Shown: positions 1 to 8,248 of the stretch, one piece after another
Layout: every line of letters begins with the position of its first letter
Position numbering within the stretch: the first letter of the stretch is position 1
Assembly: GCA_020633195.1 (NCBI GenBank)
Contig: JACKEC010000014.1
Coordinates: 372,001-436,000, forward strand
Reading direction: 5' to 3'
Length of the DNA stretch: 64,000 nucleotides
Source of the DNA: Sandaracinaceae bacterium
GTDB lineage: Bacteria; Myxococcota_A; Polyangia; Polyangiales; Sandaracinaceae
Notes under the pieces: generated by a model
Seen by the model: the letters and a program-made list of their open reading frames with translations, nothing else
Told to the model about the DNA's origin: nothing
Database searches by the model: none
Made by a program: the position numbers and the translations under genes

Positions 1-2238
1 CGCATCGACGACATCACGAACAACTACGCGCGCATCAGCTTCAACCTGGGCCCGACCCTCTTGTCGTGGCTCGAGGAGGCCCAGCCCCGCGTCTACGCGG
101 CCGTGCTCGACGCGGACCGCGAGAGCCGCGAGCGCTTCGGCGGTCACGGCTCGGCCATCGGGCAGGTCTACAACCACATGATCATGCCGCTCGCGTCCCC
201 GCGGGATCGGGTGACGCAGGTGCGCTGGGGCCTGCGCGACTTCGAGCGGCGCTTCGGCCGGCGCCCCGAGGGCATGTGGCTCGCCGAGACGGCGGTGGAC
301 ACGGCCAGCCTCGAGGTCCTCGCGGAGCACGGGATCGCGTACACGATCCTCGCGCCCCACCAGTGCGCGCGGGTGCGTGCCCCGAACGGCGCCTGGGTCG
401 ACACCCGCGGGCAGCGCGTCGATCCGCGGCGCCCCTACCTGGCGCGCCTCCCGTCGGGTCGGAGCATCGCGCTCTTCTTCTACGACGGACCGATCGCGCG
501 CGCGGTCGCCTTCGAGCGGCTGCTCGACGACGGGCACCGCTTCGCGGAGCGGCTCCTCGGCGCCTTCGACGGACGCGCCGAGCCGCAGCTCGTGCACATC
601 GCGACCGACGGCGAGACCTACGGCCACCACCATGCGTACGGCGAGATGGCCCTCGCGGTGGCGCTCGCGCGGATCGAGGAGACGCCCGGCGTCCAGCTCG
701 TCAACTACGGGCAGATGCTCGAGCTGCACCCGCCGACGTGGGAGGCGGTGATCGCCGAGGACACGTCGTGGAGCTGCATGCACGGCGTCGAGCGGTGGCG
801 CTCCGACTGCGGCTGCAACAGCGGCACGGGCTGGCACCAGAAGTGGCGCGCGCCGCTCCGCGCGGCGCTGGACTGGCTCGCGGCGGAGCTCGAGCCTCGC
901 TACGAGCGCGAGGCCGGCCGGATGCTCGCCGACCCCTGGGCCGCGCGCGACGCCTACATCGACGTGGTCCTCGACAGGAGCGCGGCGGGGGTCCAGGCGC
1001 TCCTCGGCGACCACGCGGTCGCGGGCCTCGACGACGACGGCTGGCGCCGGCGGGCCGTCGCGCTCCTCGAGATGCAGCGCCACCTCATGCTCATGTACAC
1101 GAGCTGCGGGTGGTTCTTCGACGAGCCCAGCGGGCTCGAGACGATCCAGGTCCTGCGCTACGCGGCGCGCGCGATCCAGCTCGCCTACGGCCTGTTCGGC
1201 GTCGACCTCGAGGCGCAGTTCCGGCAGCGGCTCGCCGAGGCGCCGAGCAACCGCCCCGAGTACAAGGACGCCAACGGGATCTACCGCGAGCTCGTCCGCC
1301 CTTCGCAGATCGACCTCGAACACGTCGCCGCGCACTTCGCGATCGCCTCCATCTTCGACGACGTCCCCTCGCGCACGGTGCGCGGGTTCGACGCCGACAT
1401 GGTCGAGCACGACCTGGTGCTCACGGGCTCTTCGCGGCTCGCCACGGGCCGGCTCCGCGTGCAGTCCCGCGTGACCCTCGAGGCCGGCGACTACTCCTTC
1501 GCGGTGCTGCACCTCGGCGACCACAACCTCATCGGGGGCCTGAAGGACTTCGACCACCCGGCGACGCACGTGGGGATGCACGGGGCGCTGCGCCACGCCT
1601 TCGATCGCGCCGACATCACCGAGGTGGTGCGGCAGATCCATCGCCACTTCGACGGCCGCACGTTCTCGCTGCGCTCCCTGTTCCCCGAGGACCGCGCGGC
1701 GGTGCTCGAGCGGCTCCTCGAAGAGCGGACCCGCTCGGTCGAGCAGACCCTCGAGCAGGTCTACGAGCAGACCGCGCCGCTGATGCGCTTCCTCCAGAGC
1801 CTGGACCAGACCGCGCCCGACGTGTTCCGCGTCGCCGCCGAGTACACCGTGCAAATCCGCTTGCACCGGGTGATCTCGGCGGGCCTCGGGATCGACCTCG
1901 CGGTGGTGAGCCGGCTGCTCGAGGACGCCGTCGAGGCGCAGATCGTCCTCGACCCGATCGCGCTCGGCCGCGCGCTGCTCGCGTCGCTCAACGCGATCAC
2001 GCAGGCGGTGGTCGAGGAGCCCGAGTCGCTGCCGCTGGCCCAGAAGCTCGCCGAGGTCGCGGCGTTCGTCGCGAGCTCACCGTGGAAGATGGAGCTCGCC
2101 GAGCCCCAGGAGGCGCTCTGGCGGCACATGCGCGCGCACCTCCCGGCGTGGCGTCTGCGCGGCGAGGACGGCGAGGCCTTGCGCGCCGCCATCGCGAGCG
2201 CCGCGGTCAGCCTCCGCGTCCACCCGCCGCGCCTCTGA
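1..2238 (+). CDS. Glycoside hydrolase family 57 / DUF3536 protein (5' partial)
   Basis: The reading frame is open from base 1, so the N-terminus lies upstream and 745 codons are visible. The first visible residues (NNYARISFNLGPTLLSWLE) match the conserved strand seen in GH57-type glycosidases. HIATDGETYGHH and the WSCMHGVERWRSDCGC segment are typical of the GH57 plus DUF3536 group, whose members act on alpha-glucans. The second half (about residue 300 on) has the DUF3536 character, mostly helical. No signal peptide can be judged because the start is missing. It ends 8 bp before the convergent stop of the amine oxidase. Family assignment is firm; the substrate (glycogen, maltodextrin or other) is inference. 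Confidence 0.85.
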   Translation, partial: RIDDITNNYARISFNLGPTLLSWLEEAQPRVYAAVLDADRESRERFGGHGSAIGQVYNHMIMPLASPRDRVTQVRWGLRDFERRFGRRPEGMWLAETAVDTASLEVLAEHGIAYTILAPHQCARVRAPNGAWVDTRGQRVDPRRPYLARLPSGRSIALFFYDGPIARAVAFERLLDDGHRFAERLLGAFDGRAEPQLVHIATDGETYGHHHAYGEMALAVALARIEETPGVQLVNYGQMLELHPPTWEAVIAEDTSWSCMHGVERWRSDCGCNSGTGWHQKWRAPLRAALDWLAAELEPRYEREAGRMLADPWAARDAYIDVVLDRSAAGVQALLGDHAVAGLDDDGWRRRAVALLEMQRHLMLMYTSCGWFFDEPSGLETIQVLRYAARAIQLAYGLFGVDLEAQFRQRLAEAPSNRPEYKDANGIYRELVRPSQIDLEHVAAHFAIASIFDDVPSRTVRGFDADMVEHDLVLTGSSRLATGRLRVQSRVTLEAGDYSFAVLHLGDHNLIGGLKDFDHPATHVGMHGALRHAFDRADITEVVRQIHRHFDGRTFSLRSLFPEDRAAVLERLLEERTRSVEQTLEQVYEQTAPLMRFLQSLDQTAPDVFRVAAEYTVQIRLHRVISAGLGIDLAVVSRLLEDAVEAQIVLDPIALGRALLASLNAITQAVVEEPESLPLAQKLAEVAAFVASSPWKMELAEPQEALWRHMRAHLPAWRLRGEDGEALRAAIASAAVSLRVHPPRL

Positions 2239-2246
2239 AGCGCCGC

Positions 2247-3737
2247 TCAGGAGCCCGCGATCCGGGCGGCGACGCGCGCGCCGCTCTCGAGCGCGCCCTC
2301 CATGTAGCCGACGAAGCCCGGCGAGCAGTGCTCGCCGGCGAAGGAGATCGCGCCGACTCCGTCGCGCAGGATCGCTCCGACGCGGGTGAGCTCCCCTGGC
2401 GCGGGGAACGAGTACGCGGCCATCGTCCACTCCTCGTTCGGCCAGTCGAGCGTGCGCACCTCGCGGATGTTCTGCGAGATGCCCTCGTAGAGCGGGTCGA
2501 GCGCCGCGCCGAGGCCCGCCGGCCCCTGCCGGCCGAGCTCCGCGAGCCGCGACGCGGTGGGCCCGCCCGAGAACGACGTGAGCGGCGTCAGGGTCGGCGC
2601 GGTCGCGTCCGGCGCGCCCGCGATGGGATCCCACGTGTAGCCGATGACCTCATCGCTCATCGCCTCGGGCGTCAGCCCCAGCTCGCGCCACCGCGGGCGA
2701 TCGAGGAGCGCGAGCGCCTTGACCGCCGCGCCCATCTGCGGGCCGCCTTCGCTCGTGACCTCGCGCCACGCGGGCAGGCTCACGGTCACGCGGTCCCACG
2801 TGCTCGGCGGCGTCGCGACCACCACGTGGTCGGCCTCGAGGACCTCGTCGGAGGCGAGGGTGATCCGCATCGGACCGTCGCCGCCGTCGATCGCGCGGAC
2901 CGGGGCCCCGAGGCGGAGCCGATCCCCGAGGGAGCTCGCCAGCGCCTCCGCGAGCCGCTGGTTGCCGCCCGCGCAGCGGTGCGTCTCCGTGTCCGTCCAG
3001 AACGACGCGAGGCCGTGGCCTTTGATCATCGCGAGCAGCCCGAGCAGGCTCTGCCGGTCGGCCGCGACCGCGTTGTCGTGCACGAGCATCATGCGCAGGA
3101 GCGTCACCGTGTCGGGCGTCCCGCCCGCCTCGGTCAGCCAGCTCTCGAGGGAGCGTCCGTCGAGGGCGCCCGCGTCGGGCGACGCCCACGGCTGCCCCGC
3201 GTCGACGGGGGCCGCGGCCTCGTCCAGCTGCGCGGTGAGCGCGTTCAACGCCTCCCAGACCGCCTCGGACTCGGAGGCCGCGAGCACGCGTCCGCCGAGC
3301 TGGAGCGGGCCGTCGCCTTCTTCCTCCCCCAGCTCGTAGAGCGTGAGCCCGAAGTGGGCCGCGAGCGCGTGCCAGCGCGGGTGGTTGGTCCCGATCAGCT
3401 CGCCGCCCGCTTCGACCGCCGCGCCGAACGCCGGCTCCGAGAGCGAGCGCACGCGGCCCCCCACGCGATCGCGGGCCTCGAGCACCTTCACCTCGACCCC
3501 CGCCTGGGCCAGCTCGCTCGCGCAGAGGAGCCCGGCGAACCCGCCGCCGATCACCACGACGCGCGGGCCGCTCCCGCCCCCCGTGGGCGGTGGCGACGCG
3601 CCCCCGCAGCCGAGCATCAGCCCCGCGCCCGTGGCGAGCGAGCCCCGCAAGAGCTCTCGGCGTGAGATGCGGAGCGCCTCTTTGCGCTCCGGTCCGGCGT
3701 GCGCGCGGAAGAGCGCGGCGAACGTGCGAGCCAACAC
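2247..3737 (-). CDS. Tat-exported FAD-dependent amine oxidase
   Basis: Predicted flavin monoamine oxidase family protein of 496 aa. Near residues 24-45 there is a twin-arginine signal (SRRELLRG followed by a hydrophobic run ending in LGCGG), so the protein is probably exported folded with FAD and may be lipidated at that Cys. The ADP-binding motif VVVIGGGFAGL with EARDRVGGR follows directly, and the C-terminal FAD motif is FAGEHCSPGFVGYMEGALESG. These are the hallmarks of the monoamine oxidase/polyamine oxidase/protoporphyrinogen oxidase superfamily. The substrate cannot be read from sequence. The gene is convergent with the GH57 gene. Confidence 0.88.
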   Translation of the reverse strand: MLARTFAALFRAHAGPERKEALRISRRELLRGSLATGAGLMLGCGGASPPPTGGGSGPRVVVIGGGFAGLLCASELAQAGVEVKVLEARDRVGGRVRSLSEPAFGAAVEAGGELIGTNHPRWHALAAHFGLTLYELGEEEGDGPLQLGGRVLAASESEAVWEALNALTAQLDEAAAPVDAGQPWASPDAGALDGRSLESWLTEAGGTPDTVTLLRMMLVHDNAVAADRQSLLGLLAMIKGHGLASFWTDTETHRCAGGNQRLAEALASSLGDRLRLGAPVRAIDGGDGPMRITLASDEVLEADHVVVATPPSTWDRVTVSLPAWREVTSEGGPQMGAAVKALALLDRPRWRELGLTPEAMSDEVIGYTWDPIAGAPDATAPTLTPLTSFSGGPTASRLAELGRQGPAGLGAALDPLYEGISQNIREVRTLDWPNEEWTMAAYSFPAPGELTRVGAILRDGVGAISFAGEHCSPGFVGYMEGALESGARVAARIAGS

Positions 3738-3816
3738 GGTGAGTCCCCCTCCCGAAGGCTCCGTCTCGGAGCCGTCGCGGGATGTACCTCAGTTCGCGCT
3801 CGGCCGGCTACCCGGA

Positions 3817-4842
3817 TCAGGGCATCACCGGGCAAGCGCGCGGGGGAGGGGTGTCCGGCTCGAGGACGTCTCCCCACAGGCCGGGCGCGGCCTCGAAGCC
3901 GAGCGAGATGCTCAGCGCCTCGCAGGCGGCGTCCATCCCCGCGCCGCCGCGCGATCGCTCGCGAACGTCGGCGCTGTCCCGGACGCGGATCTCGGCGGCG
4001 ACGCGCAGGGGATCCCCGCGGCAGAGGCCCGCCGCGTCGAGCTCCGCGAGGACGTCGTCGACGGGCCAGCGCCCGGTGAGCGCGATGTCGGACGGTCCGT
4101 CGCCGTCGCCTCCGATCCGCATCGTGAGGAGCGCCTCGGTGAGCCGCAGCGTCAGCGAGCGGTCGCGGCCGCGCATCGAGAACACGGGGTCCTCCTCGAA
4201 GCGCGCGACGAGGACGCCTTGCGCCACGTAGGCCGCCTCGTCCCGCAAGAGGGCGAGGCCGTCCATCGCCACGGAACCGGCGAAGGTGTTGAAGGTGTCC
4301 TGGCCGTCCCAGAGCACGAGGTCACCGCGCACGCCCCCGAGCGGGACGCCGAACGCGACGGGCGCGATCTCGACGACGACGTTCGGGTCGTCGGGGTCAC
4401 CCGTCCACTCCGTGATCCGGACGAGGAGCGGACCCACGCCGTCGTTCATCGACTGCCGCAGCGCCGCCTCGAGCCCCGCGCCGAGCGGGCCGAACGTCGC
4501 GGCGACCTCCGTCGCGTACGCGTCGTCGCGGCAGCCGGGGAGGTCCCGCACGTGGTTCCCCATCGCGTTGGTGGGCGCGCACTCGTGCTCCCACTCCGTC
4601 GCGGGTGACATCGGCGGGTAGGTGCATCGCGCGTCGAGATCCCAGCCCCTCGAGCCGTCGTCGAGCAGCGACACCTCGCGCAGGACGAACACGGTCGGCG
4701 GCAGCGCGTCGCCGTCGGGGCGGGTCGTGCGCGGGGGCGGCTGCACCCCGACCATCCGCGGCCCGGCGTCGTCCGAGACGAAGTGTGGCGGGTCGCACGC
4801 GCAGAGCGCGAACGCGACAAGGAGCATACGGAGCGCTCGCAC
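3817..4842 (-). CDS. Putative lipoprotein, unknown function
   Basis: 341 aa read from a GTG; an internal ATG at 4827 is the alternative start. The N-terminus MRALRMLLVAFALCAC is a short lipoprotein signal with the lipobox Cys at residue 16, so the protein should be membrane-anchored outside the cytoplasm. The rest has scattered Cys residues and beta-strand-like segments but no motif I recognise. It is transcribed divergently from mazG, only a few bases away, so the two genes must share a very compact promoter region. Function unknown. Confidence 0.7.
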   Translation of the reverse strand: MRALRMLLVAFALCACDPPHFVSDDAGPRMVGVQPPPRTTRPDGDALPPTVFVLREVSLLDDGSRGWDLDARCTYPPMSPATEWEHECAPTNAMGNHVRDLPGCRDDAYATEVAATFGPLGAGLEAALRQSMNDGVGPLLVRITEWTGDPDDPNVVVEIAPVAFGVPLGGVRGDLVLWDGQDTFNTFAGSVAMDGLALLRDEAAYVAQGVLVARFEEDPVFSMRGRDRSLTLRLTEALLTMRIGGDGDGPSDIALTGRWPVDDVLAELDAAGLCRGDPLRVAAEIRVRDSADVRERSRGGAGMDAACEALSISLGFEAAPGLWGDVLEPDTPPPRACPVMP

Positions 4843-4868
4843 GTCTCGACATGCTACGTAACCCCGGC

Positions 4869-5633
4869 ATGGACGGCGAGAGGTTCGCGGCGCTGGTCGA
4901 GGTGATGCAGCGGCTGCTCGGCCCGGACGGCTGCCCCTGGGATCGCGCGCAGACCCCCGAGACGATGCGGCGCTTCGTCATCGAGGAGGCGTTCGAGGTC
5001 GTCGAGGCGATCGACGGCGGCGATCCGGCGGAGCTGCGCGAGGAGCTGGGCGACCTGTTGATGCAAGTCGTCTTCCTCGGTGAGCTCGCGCGGACGCGCG
5101 GCTGGTTCACCACCGGAGACGCCATCGACGGCATCAAGGACAAGCTCGTGCGACGCCACCCGCACGTCTTCGCGGGCGCGAGCGTGCGGGACGAGGCCGA
5201 GGTGCTCGAGCGGTGGGAGGCGATCAAGCGCACCGAGAAGGCCGACCGGGGCTTGCTCGACGGTGTCCCCGCGTCGATGCCGGCGCTGCTGCGCGCGGTC
5301 GCGATCGGCGAGAAGGCGGCGCGCGTCGGCTACGACTGGCCCGACGCCGAGGGCGTGCGCGCGAAGATCGACGAGGAGCTGCGCGAGCTCGACGAGGCGC
5401 CGACGCCCGAGGACGAGGCGCGCGAGCTCGGCGATCTCCTCTTCGCGATCACGAGCTGGTCGCGCAAGCGAGGGCACGATCCCGAGGCCTCGCTCCGCGG
5501 GGCGCTGCGGCGGTTCGAGGGCCGCATGGCGCGCGTCGAGGCCGAGGCCCGCGCGCAGGGCGTCGCGCTCGAGGACCTCGACGCCGAAGAGCTCGACGTT
5601 CGCTGGGAGCGGGCCAAGGCCCTGGAATCCTAG
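4869..5633 (+). CDS. mazG: Nucleoside triphosphate pyrophosphohydrolase MazG
   Basis: Hydrolyses (d)NTPs to NMP and pyrophosphate; in E. coli it is linked to nucleotide-pool cleaning and ppGpp levels. From the ATG at 4869 it gives 254 aa, close to the E. coli protein, and starts MDGERFAALVEVMQRL as the family does; an ATG at 4851 would add six residues. N-terminal motifs GCPWDRAQT, IEEAFEVVEAI and REELGDLLMQVVF supply the Mg-binding acidic residues. A second MazG-like half (KIDEELRELDEA, ARELGDLLFAI) follows, so both repeats are present. Its stop codon overlaps the convergent lipoprotein stop at 5630-5633. Confidence 0.93.
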   Translation: MDGERFAALVEVMQRLLGPDGCPWDRAQTPETMRRFVIEEAFEVVEAIDGGDPAELREELGDLLMQVVFLGELARTRGWFTTGDAIDGIKDKLVRRHPHVFAGASVRDEAEVLERWEAIKRTEKADRGLLDGVPASMPALLRAVAIGEKAARVGYDWPDAEGVRAKIDEELRELDEAPTPEDEARELGDLLFAITSWSRKRGHDPEASLRGALRRFEGRMARVEAEARAQGVALEDLDAEELDVRWERAKALES

Positions 5634-6634
5634 GGTCCCGGAGGCGAGCCGCCCTCGCGATACGCGGCCGGCGGCTCGGGCACCGGCTCCGAGTCGGCGT
5701 CGCGGCCGAGCCGGAAGTTGTGGTCGCGCGCCTCTCGATGCCGGCGCAGCAGCACGAGGGCCCGGCGGTGCGCCTGCAGATCCGCGATCGCCGCCGCGTA
5801 GCGAGGCTCCGGCGCGAGGCGGACCGCGGCGCGGAGCGCCTCCGAGGCGTGGACGAACCGCTCGTCGGGCGGCAGCGACGGATCGAAGCGCCGCGACTCG
5901 CCGAGGTCGTAGAGCACCCGCGCGCGGTCCCCGGGCGAGAGCGCCGCGAACGCGCGCGAGGCCACGAACCGGTCGAGGAGGGCGGCGCCTCTCGCCCAGT
6001 CGCCCGCGCCGATCACCTCGAGGGCGCGGCGCACCGGCCGCGCGTCCACCGACTCGAGCTCGACCCGGACCGACTCCCGGTGCGGGTCGACCATCGCCGT
6101 CGCGCGCTCGCTCAGCTCCTCGAACACGCGCAGCCGCATCCCCATCACGTCGGCGCCGACCTCCGAGGCCTCGACGCCCGCGCTCTGGAGCCGCCGGCCC
6201 GTCGGTCCGTCGGTCACCGTGAGCCGCGCTCGGCCCAGGATCACCGGCACGTCCTCGACCACGCTCCGCGGCATCTCCGCGCAGCCGAGCGGCCCGCACT
6301 CCATGACGTCTCGGCGCGTCCACGTCGGCTCGTCGGTCCGGATCAGCTCCGCGCGGACCGTCACGACCACGCTGCCCGCGGGCAACGCGCCCGCCGCCCG
6401 CATCGCCTCGAGCTGCTGCGCGGATCGGGTCGAGACGTCCGACTCGCCCGGCTCGAGGTGCTCCGCGAGGCGACGGGCGAGGCGCTCGGACTCCTCGCCG
6501 TCCGACGGGACGACCACGATGTGGGGGAAGACGCGGACGGGGATCTCGGCGGGGCGGACGATGTCGCCGCCGACCGTCAGCGCGGCGCCGCACCCGAGGC
6601 TGCCCAGGATCACCGCGACCAATCCCAGCCTCAC
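5630..6634 (-). CDS. Putative lipoprotein, unknown function
   Basis: 334 aa from a GTG start. The signal MRLGLVAVILGSLGCG has a lipobox Cys at residue 15. The N-terminal 200 residues alternate beta strands with a two-Cys loop (MECGPLGCAEM). The C-terminal 100 residues are Arg/Ala-rich helices resembling TPR-like packing. I do not recognise the family. A sigma-70-like promoter sits immediately upstream (-35 at 6664-6669, -10 TATAGT at 6641-6646), only 6 nt before the GTG, which suggests a leaderless mRNA. It is divergent from the TetR gene, and its stop overlaps the mazG stop. Confidence 0.72.
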   Translation of the reverse strand: MRLGLVAVILGSLGCGAALTVGGDIVRPAEIPVRVFPHIVVVPSDGEESERLARRLAEHLEPGESDVSTRSAQQLEAMRAAGALPAGSVVVTVRAELIRTDEPTWTRRDVMECGPLGCAEMPRSVVEDVPVILGRARLTVTDGPTGRRLQSAGVEASEVGADVMGMRLRVFEELSERATAMVDPHRESVRVELESVDARPVRRALEVIGAGDWARGAALLDRFVASRAFAALSPGDRARVLYDLGESRRFDPSLPPDERFVHASEALRAAVRLAPEPRYAAAIADLQAHRRALVLLRRHREARDHNFRLGRDADSEPVPEPPAAYREGGSPPGP

Positions 6635-6640
6635 GCCCGA

Positions 6641-6669
6641 ACTATAGGAGCGCCCGTCGGGGCTGTCTC
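6641..6669 (-). promoter_or_regulatory. Predicted sigma-70-like promoter of the lipoprotein gene
   Basis: Read on the minus strand: -35 GAGACA (6669-6664), 17-bp spacer, -10 TATAGT (6646-6641). The GTG start codon at 6634 begins only 6 nt after the -10, so the transcript would start at or very near the codon. Pattern match only. Confidence 0.45.
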
Positions 6670-6676
6670 CCGACAG

Positions 6677-6702
6677 AAAGAAAGTGACTTGTCACTTTCT
6701 TT
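6677..6702. promoter_or_regulatory. Perfect 26-bp palindromic operator for the TetR regulator
   Basis: Two perfectly complementary 12-bp arms, AAAGAAAGTGAC and GTCACTTTCTTT, are separated by TT. This size and symmetry suit a TetR dimer pair. It lies 20 bp before the TetR start codon and covers the putative -35 (TTGTCA at 6689-6694). The AT-rich arms stand out sharply from the surrounding GC-rich DNA. Autorepression of the tetR-desaturase operon is the likely role. Confidence 0.8.
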
Positions 6703-6716
6703 GGCGGTGCTAGTAC
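6689..6716 (+). promoter_or_regulatory. Predicted promoter of the tetR-desaturase operon
   Basis: -35 TTGTCA (6689-6694), 16-bp spacer and -10 TAGTAC (6711-6716). The -35 lies inside the palindromic operator, so bound repressor would block polymerase. The ATG at 6723 is 6 nt past the -10, with no room for a ribosome binding site, which implies a leaderless transcript. Confidence 0.45.
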
Positions 6717-6722
6717 CGAGGC

Positions 6723-7355
6723 ATGTCCGGCGACGCCGCCACCGAGGCTCCCCGCAAGCTACAGGCTCGGGCCGTCGCGACCCGGCGGCGGCTGCTGAAG
6801 GCGACCATCGAGTGCATGGTCGAGCTCGGGCACTCGCGGACCACGACGACCGAGGTGTGCCGGCGGGCGGGCGTCTCGCAGGGCGCGCTCTACAAGCACT
6901 TCGCGACCAAGCAGGATCTGCTGGGCGCGACCGTGGAGCACCTCTTCCTCGATCTGATCGAGGGCTACCGGTCGGCGCTCTCGGACGCGGTGCAGGCGCA
7001 CGAGGATCGGATCGCGGCGGCCCTCGAGCTGCTCTGGGCGACGTTCCGCGCGCCGGCGCTGATGGCGGCGTTCGAGCTCTACACGGCCGCGCGCACCGAC
7101 CCCGAGCTGCGCGAGGCGCTCCGTCCGGTCCTCGAGCAGCACCGCGCGAACCTCCGCGACGAGGCCCGGCGCCTGTTCCCCGAGGCGGCGGCCACCAACC
7201 CGCGCTTCGACGACGCGGTCGCGGGGATCCTGTCGACCCTGCAGGGCGCCGCGATGATGGAGATGGCGCTGCCGTCGCCGGACGCGGGGCGCGCGGAGCT
7301 GGCGTTCCTCGACGCGGTCGCGCGCCGCGAGCTCGAGCCGGAGGCGCCGCGGTGA
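6723..7355 (+). CDS. TetR/AcrR family transcriptional regulator
   Basis: 210-aa repressor. The N-terminal helix-turn-helix spans about residues 18-64 (RRRLLKATIECMVELG, then TTTEVCRRAGVSQGALYKHFATKQDLL), a textbook TetR DNA-binding domain. The remaining helical part is the ligand/dimer domain. The gene overlaps the downstream hydroxylase by a GTGA junction, so the two are co-translated. A perfect 26-bp palindrome covers the -35 region just upstream. Together this suggests an autoregulated two-gene unit in which the ligand is a lipid, sterol or related compound; the ligand itself is inference. Confidence 0.9.
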   Translation: MSGDAATEAPRKLQARAVATRRRLLKATIECMVELGHSRTTTTEVCRRAGVSQGALYKHFATKQDLLGATVEHLFLDLIEGYRSALSDAVQAHEDRIAAALELLWATFRAPALMAAFELYTAARTDPELREALRPVLEQHRANLRDEARRLFPEAAATNPRFDDAVAGILSTLQGAAMMEMALPSPDAGRAELAFLDAVARRELEPEAPR

Positions 7356-8230
7356 CCGACATGATCTGGTACGCGGTCCCGTTCTTCTTCCTCACGATGG
7401 GGCTCGAGTGGGGCCTCACCGCGCACCGCGAGCGCAAGGGCGGCTACACCCTGAAGGACAGCCTCGCGAGCCTCGCGATGGGGCTCGGCAACCGCGCGGT
7501 CGACGTGCTCCCGAAGGCCGCCGTCTTCGCCGTCTACCTCTGGATCTGGGAGCACCACCGGATCTTCGAGATCCCGCAGGACGCGTGGTGGGCCTGGGTG
7601 ATCCTCATCCCGATCGAGGACCTCTGTTACTACTGGTTCCACCGCGCGAGCCACGAGGTGCGCCTGCTCTGGGCGGCGCACGTGAACCACCACTCGAGCA
7701 CGCACTACAACTTGTCGACGGCGCTCCGCCAGTCCTGGACGACGCCGTTCACGGGGCCGCTGTTCTGGCTTCCGCTGCCGCTCCTGGGCTTCCACCCGTT
7801 CATGGTCGCGGTCGCGCAGACGATCAGCCTCCTCTACCAGTACTGGATCCACACCGAGGCGATCCGGACGCTCGGGCCGCTCGAGTGGGTCTTCAACACG
7901 CCGTCGCACCACCGGGTCCACCACGGCTCGAACCCCGAGTACCTCGACAGGAACCACGGCGGGATCCTGATCGTGTGGGATCGCCTCTTCGGCACCTTCG
8001 AGCCGGAGCGCGCGGAGGTCGAGTACGGCCTCACGACGAACATCGCGACCTTCAACCCGGTCCTCATCGCCTTCCACGAGTGGGCCGCGATGCTGCGCGA
8101 CGTGCTGAGCGCGCGGACCTGGCGCGGCCGCCTCGGCTACCTGTTCCTGAAGCCTGGCTGGCGCGAGGACGGGACCGGCAAGACGAGCGCGGATCTCCGC
8201 GCCGAGGCGCGCCGCCGCCGCCCCGCCTGA
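7352..8230 (+). CDS. Sterol desaturase / fatty acid hydroxylase family membrane protein
   Basis: 292 aa from a GTG that overlaps the TetR stop (GTGA); an ATG at 7361 is possible. It is a di-iron membrane oxygenase of the fatty acid hydroxylase superfamily. The histidine boxes are visible in order: WFHRASHE (HxxxH), HVNHHSS (HxxHH), and HHRVHHG (HHxxHH) after the last membrane segment. Several hydrophobic spans (MIWYAVPFFFLTMGLEWG, AAVFAVYLWIW, WAWVILIPIEDLCYYW and the FWLPLPLLGFHPFMV region) place it in the inner membrane. It presumably hydroxylates or desaturates a lipid sensed by the co-transcribed TetR protein. The exact substrate is unknown. Confidence 0.88.
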   Translation: MTDMIWYAVPFFFLTMGLEWGLTAHRERKGGYTLKDSLASLAMGLGNRAVDVLPKAAVFAVYLWIWEHHRIFEIPQDAWWAWVILIPIEDLCYYWFHRASHEVRLLWAAHVNHHSSTHYNLSTALRQSWTTPFTGPLFWLPLPLLGFHPFMVAVAQTISLLYQYWIHTEAIRTLGPLEWVFNTPSHHRVHHGSNPEYLDRNHGGILIVWDRLFGTFEPERAEVEYGLTTNIATFNPVLIAFHEWAAMLRDVLSARTWRGRLGYLFLKPGWREDGTGKTSADLRAEARRRRPA

Positions 8231-8248
8231 ATCACGGCCTCGCCTGAG

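Noticed and set aside
66..3665. Very long Arg/Ala-rich frame overlapping the GH57 and amine oxidase genes
   Set aside because: It is a GC-driven shadow: composition is Arg/Ala/Pro with no motifs, while both real genes show conserved residues in their own frames.
3757..3773. Hairpin GGCTCCG-TCT-CGGAGCC as an attenuator of the amine oxidase gene
   Set aside because: It lies upstream of the amine oxidase start with no leader peptide or T-run; kept only as another triloop dyad.
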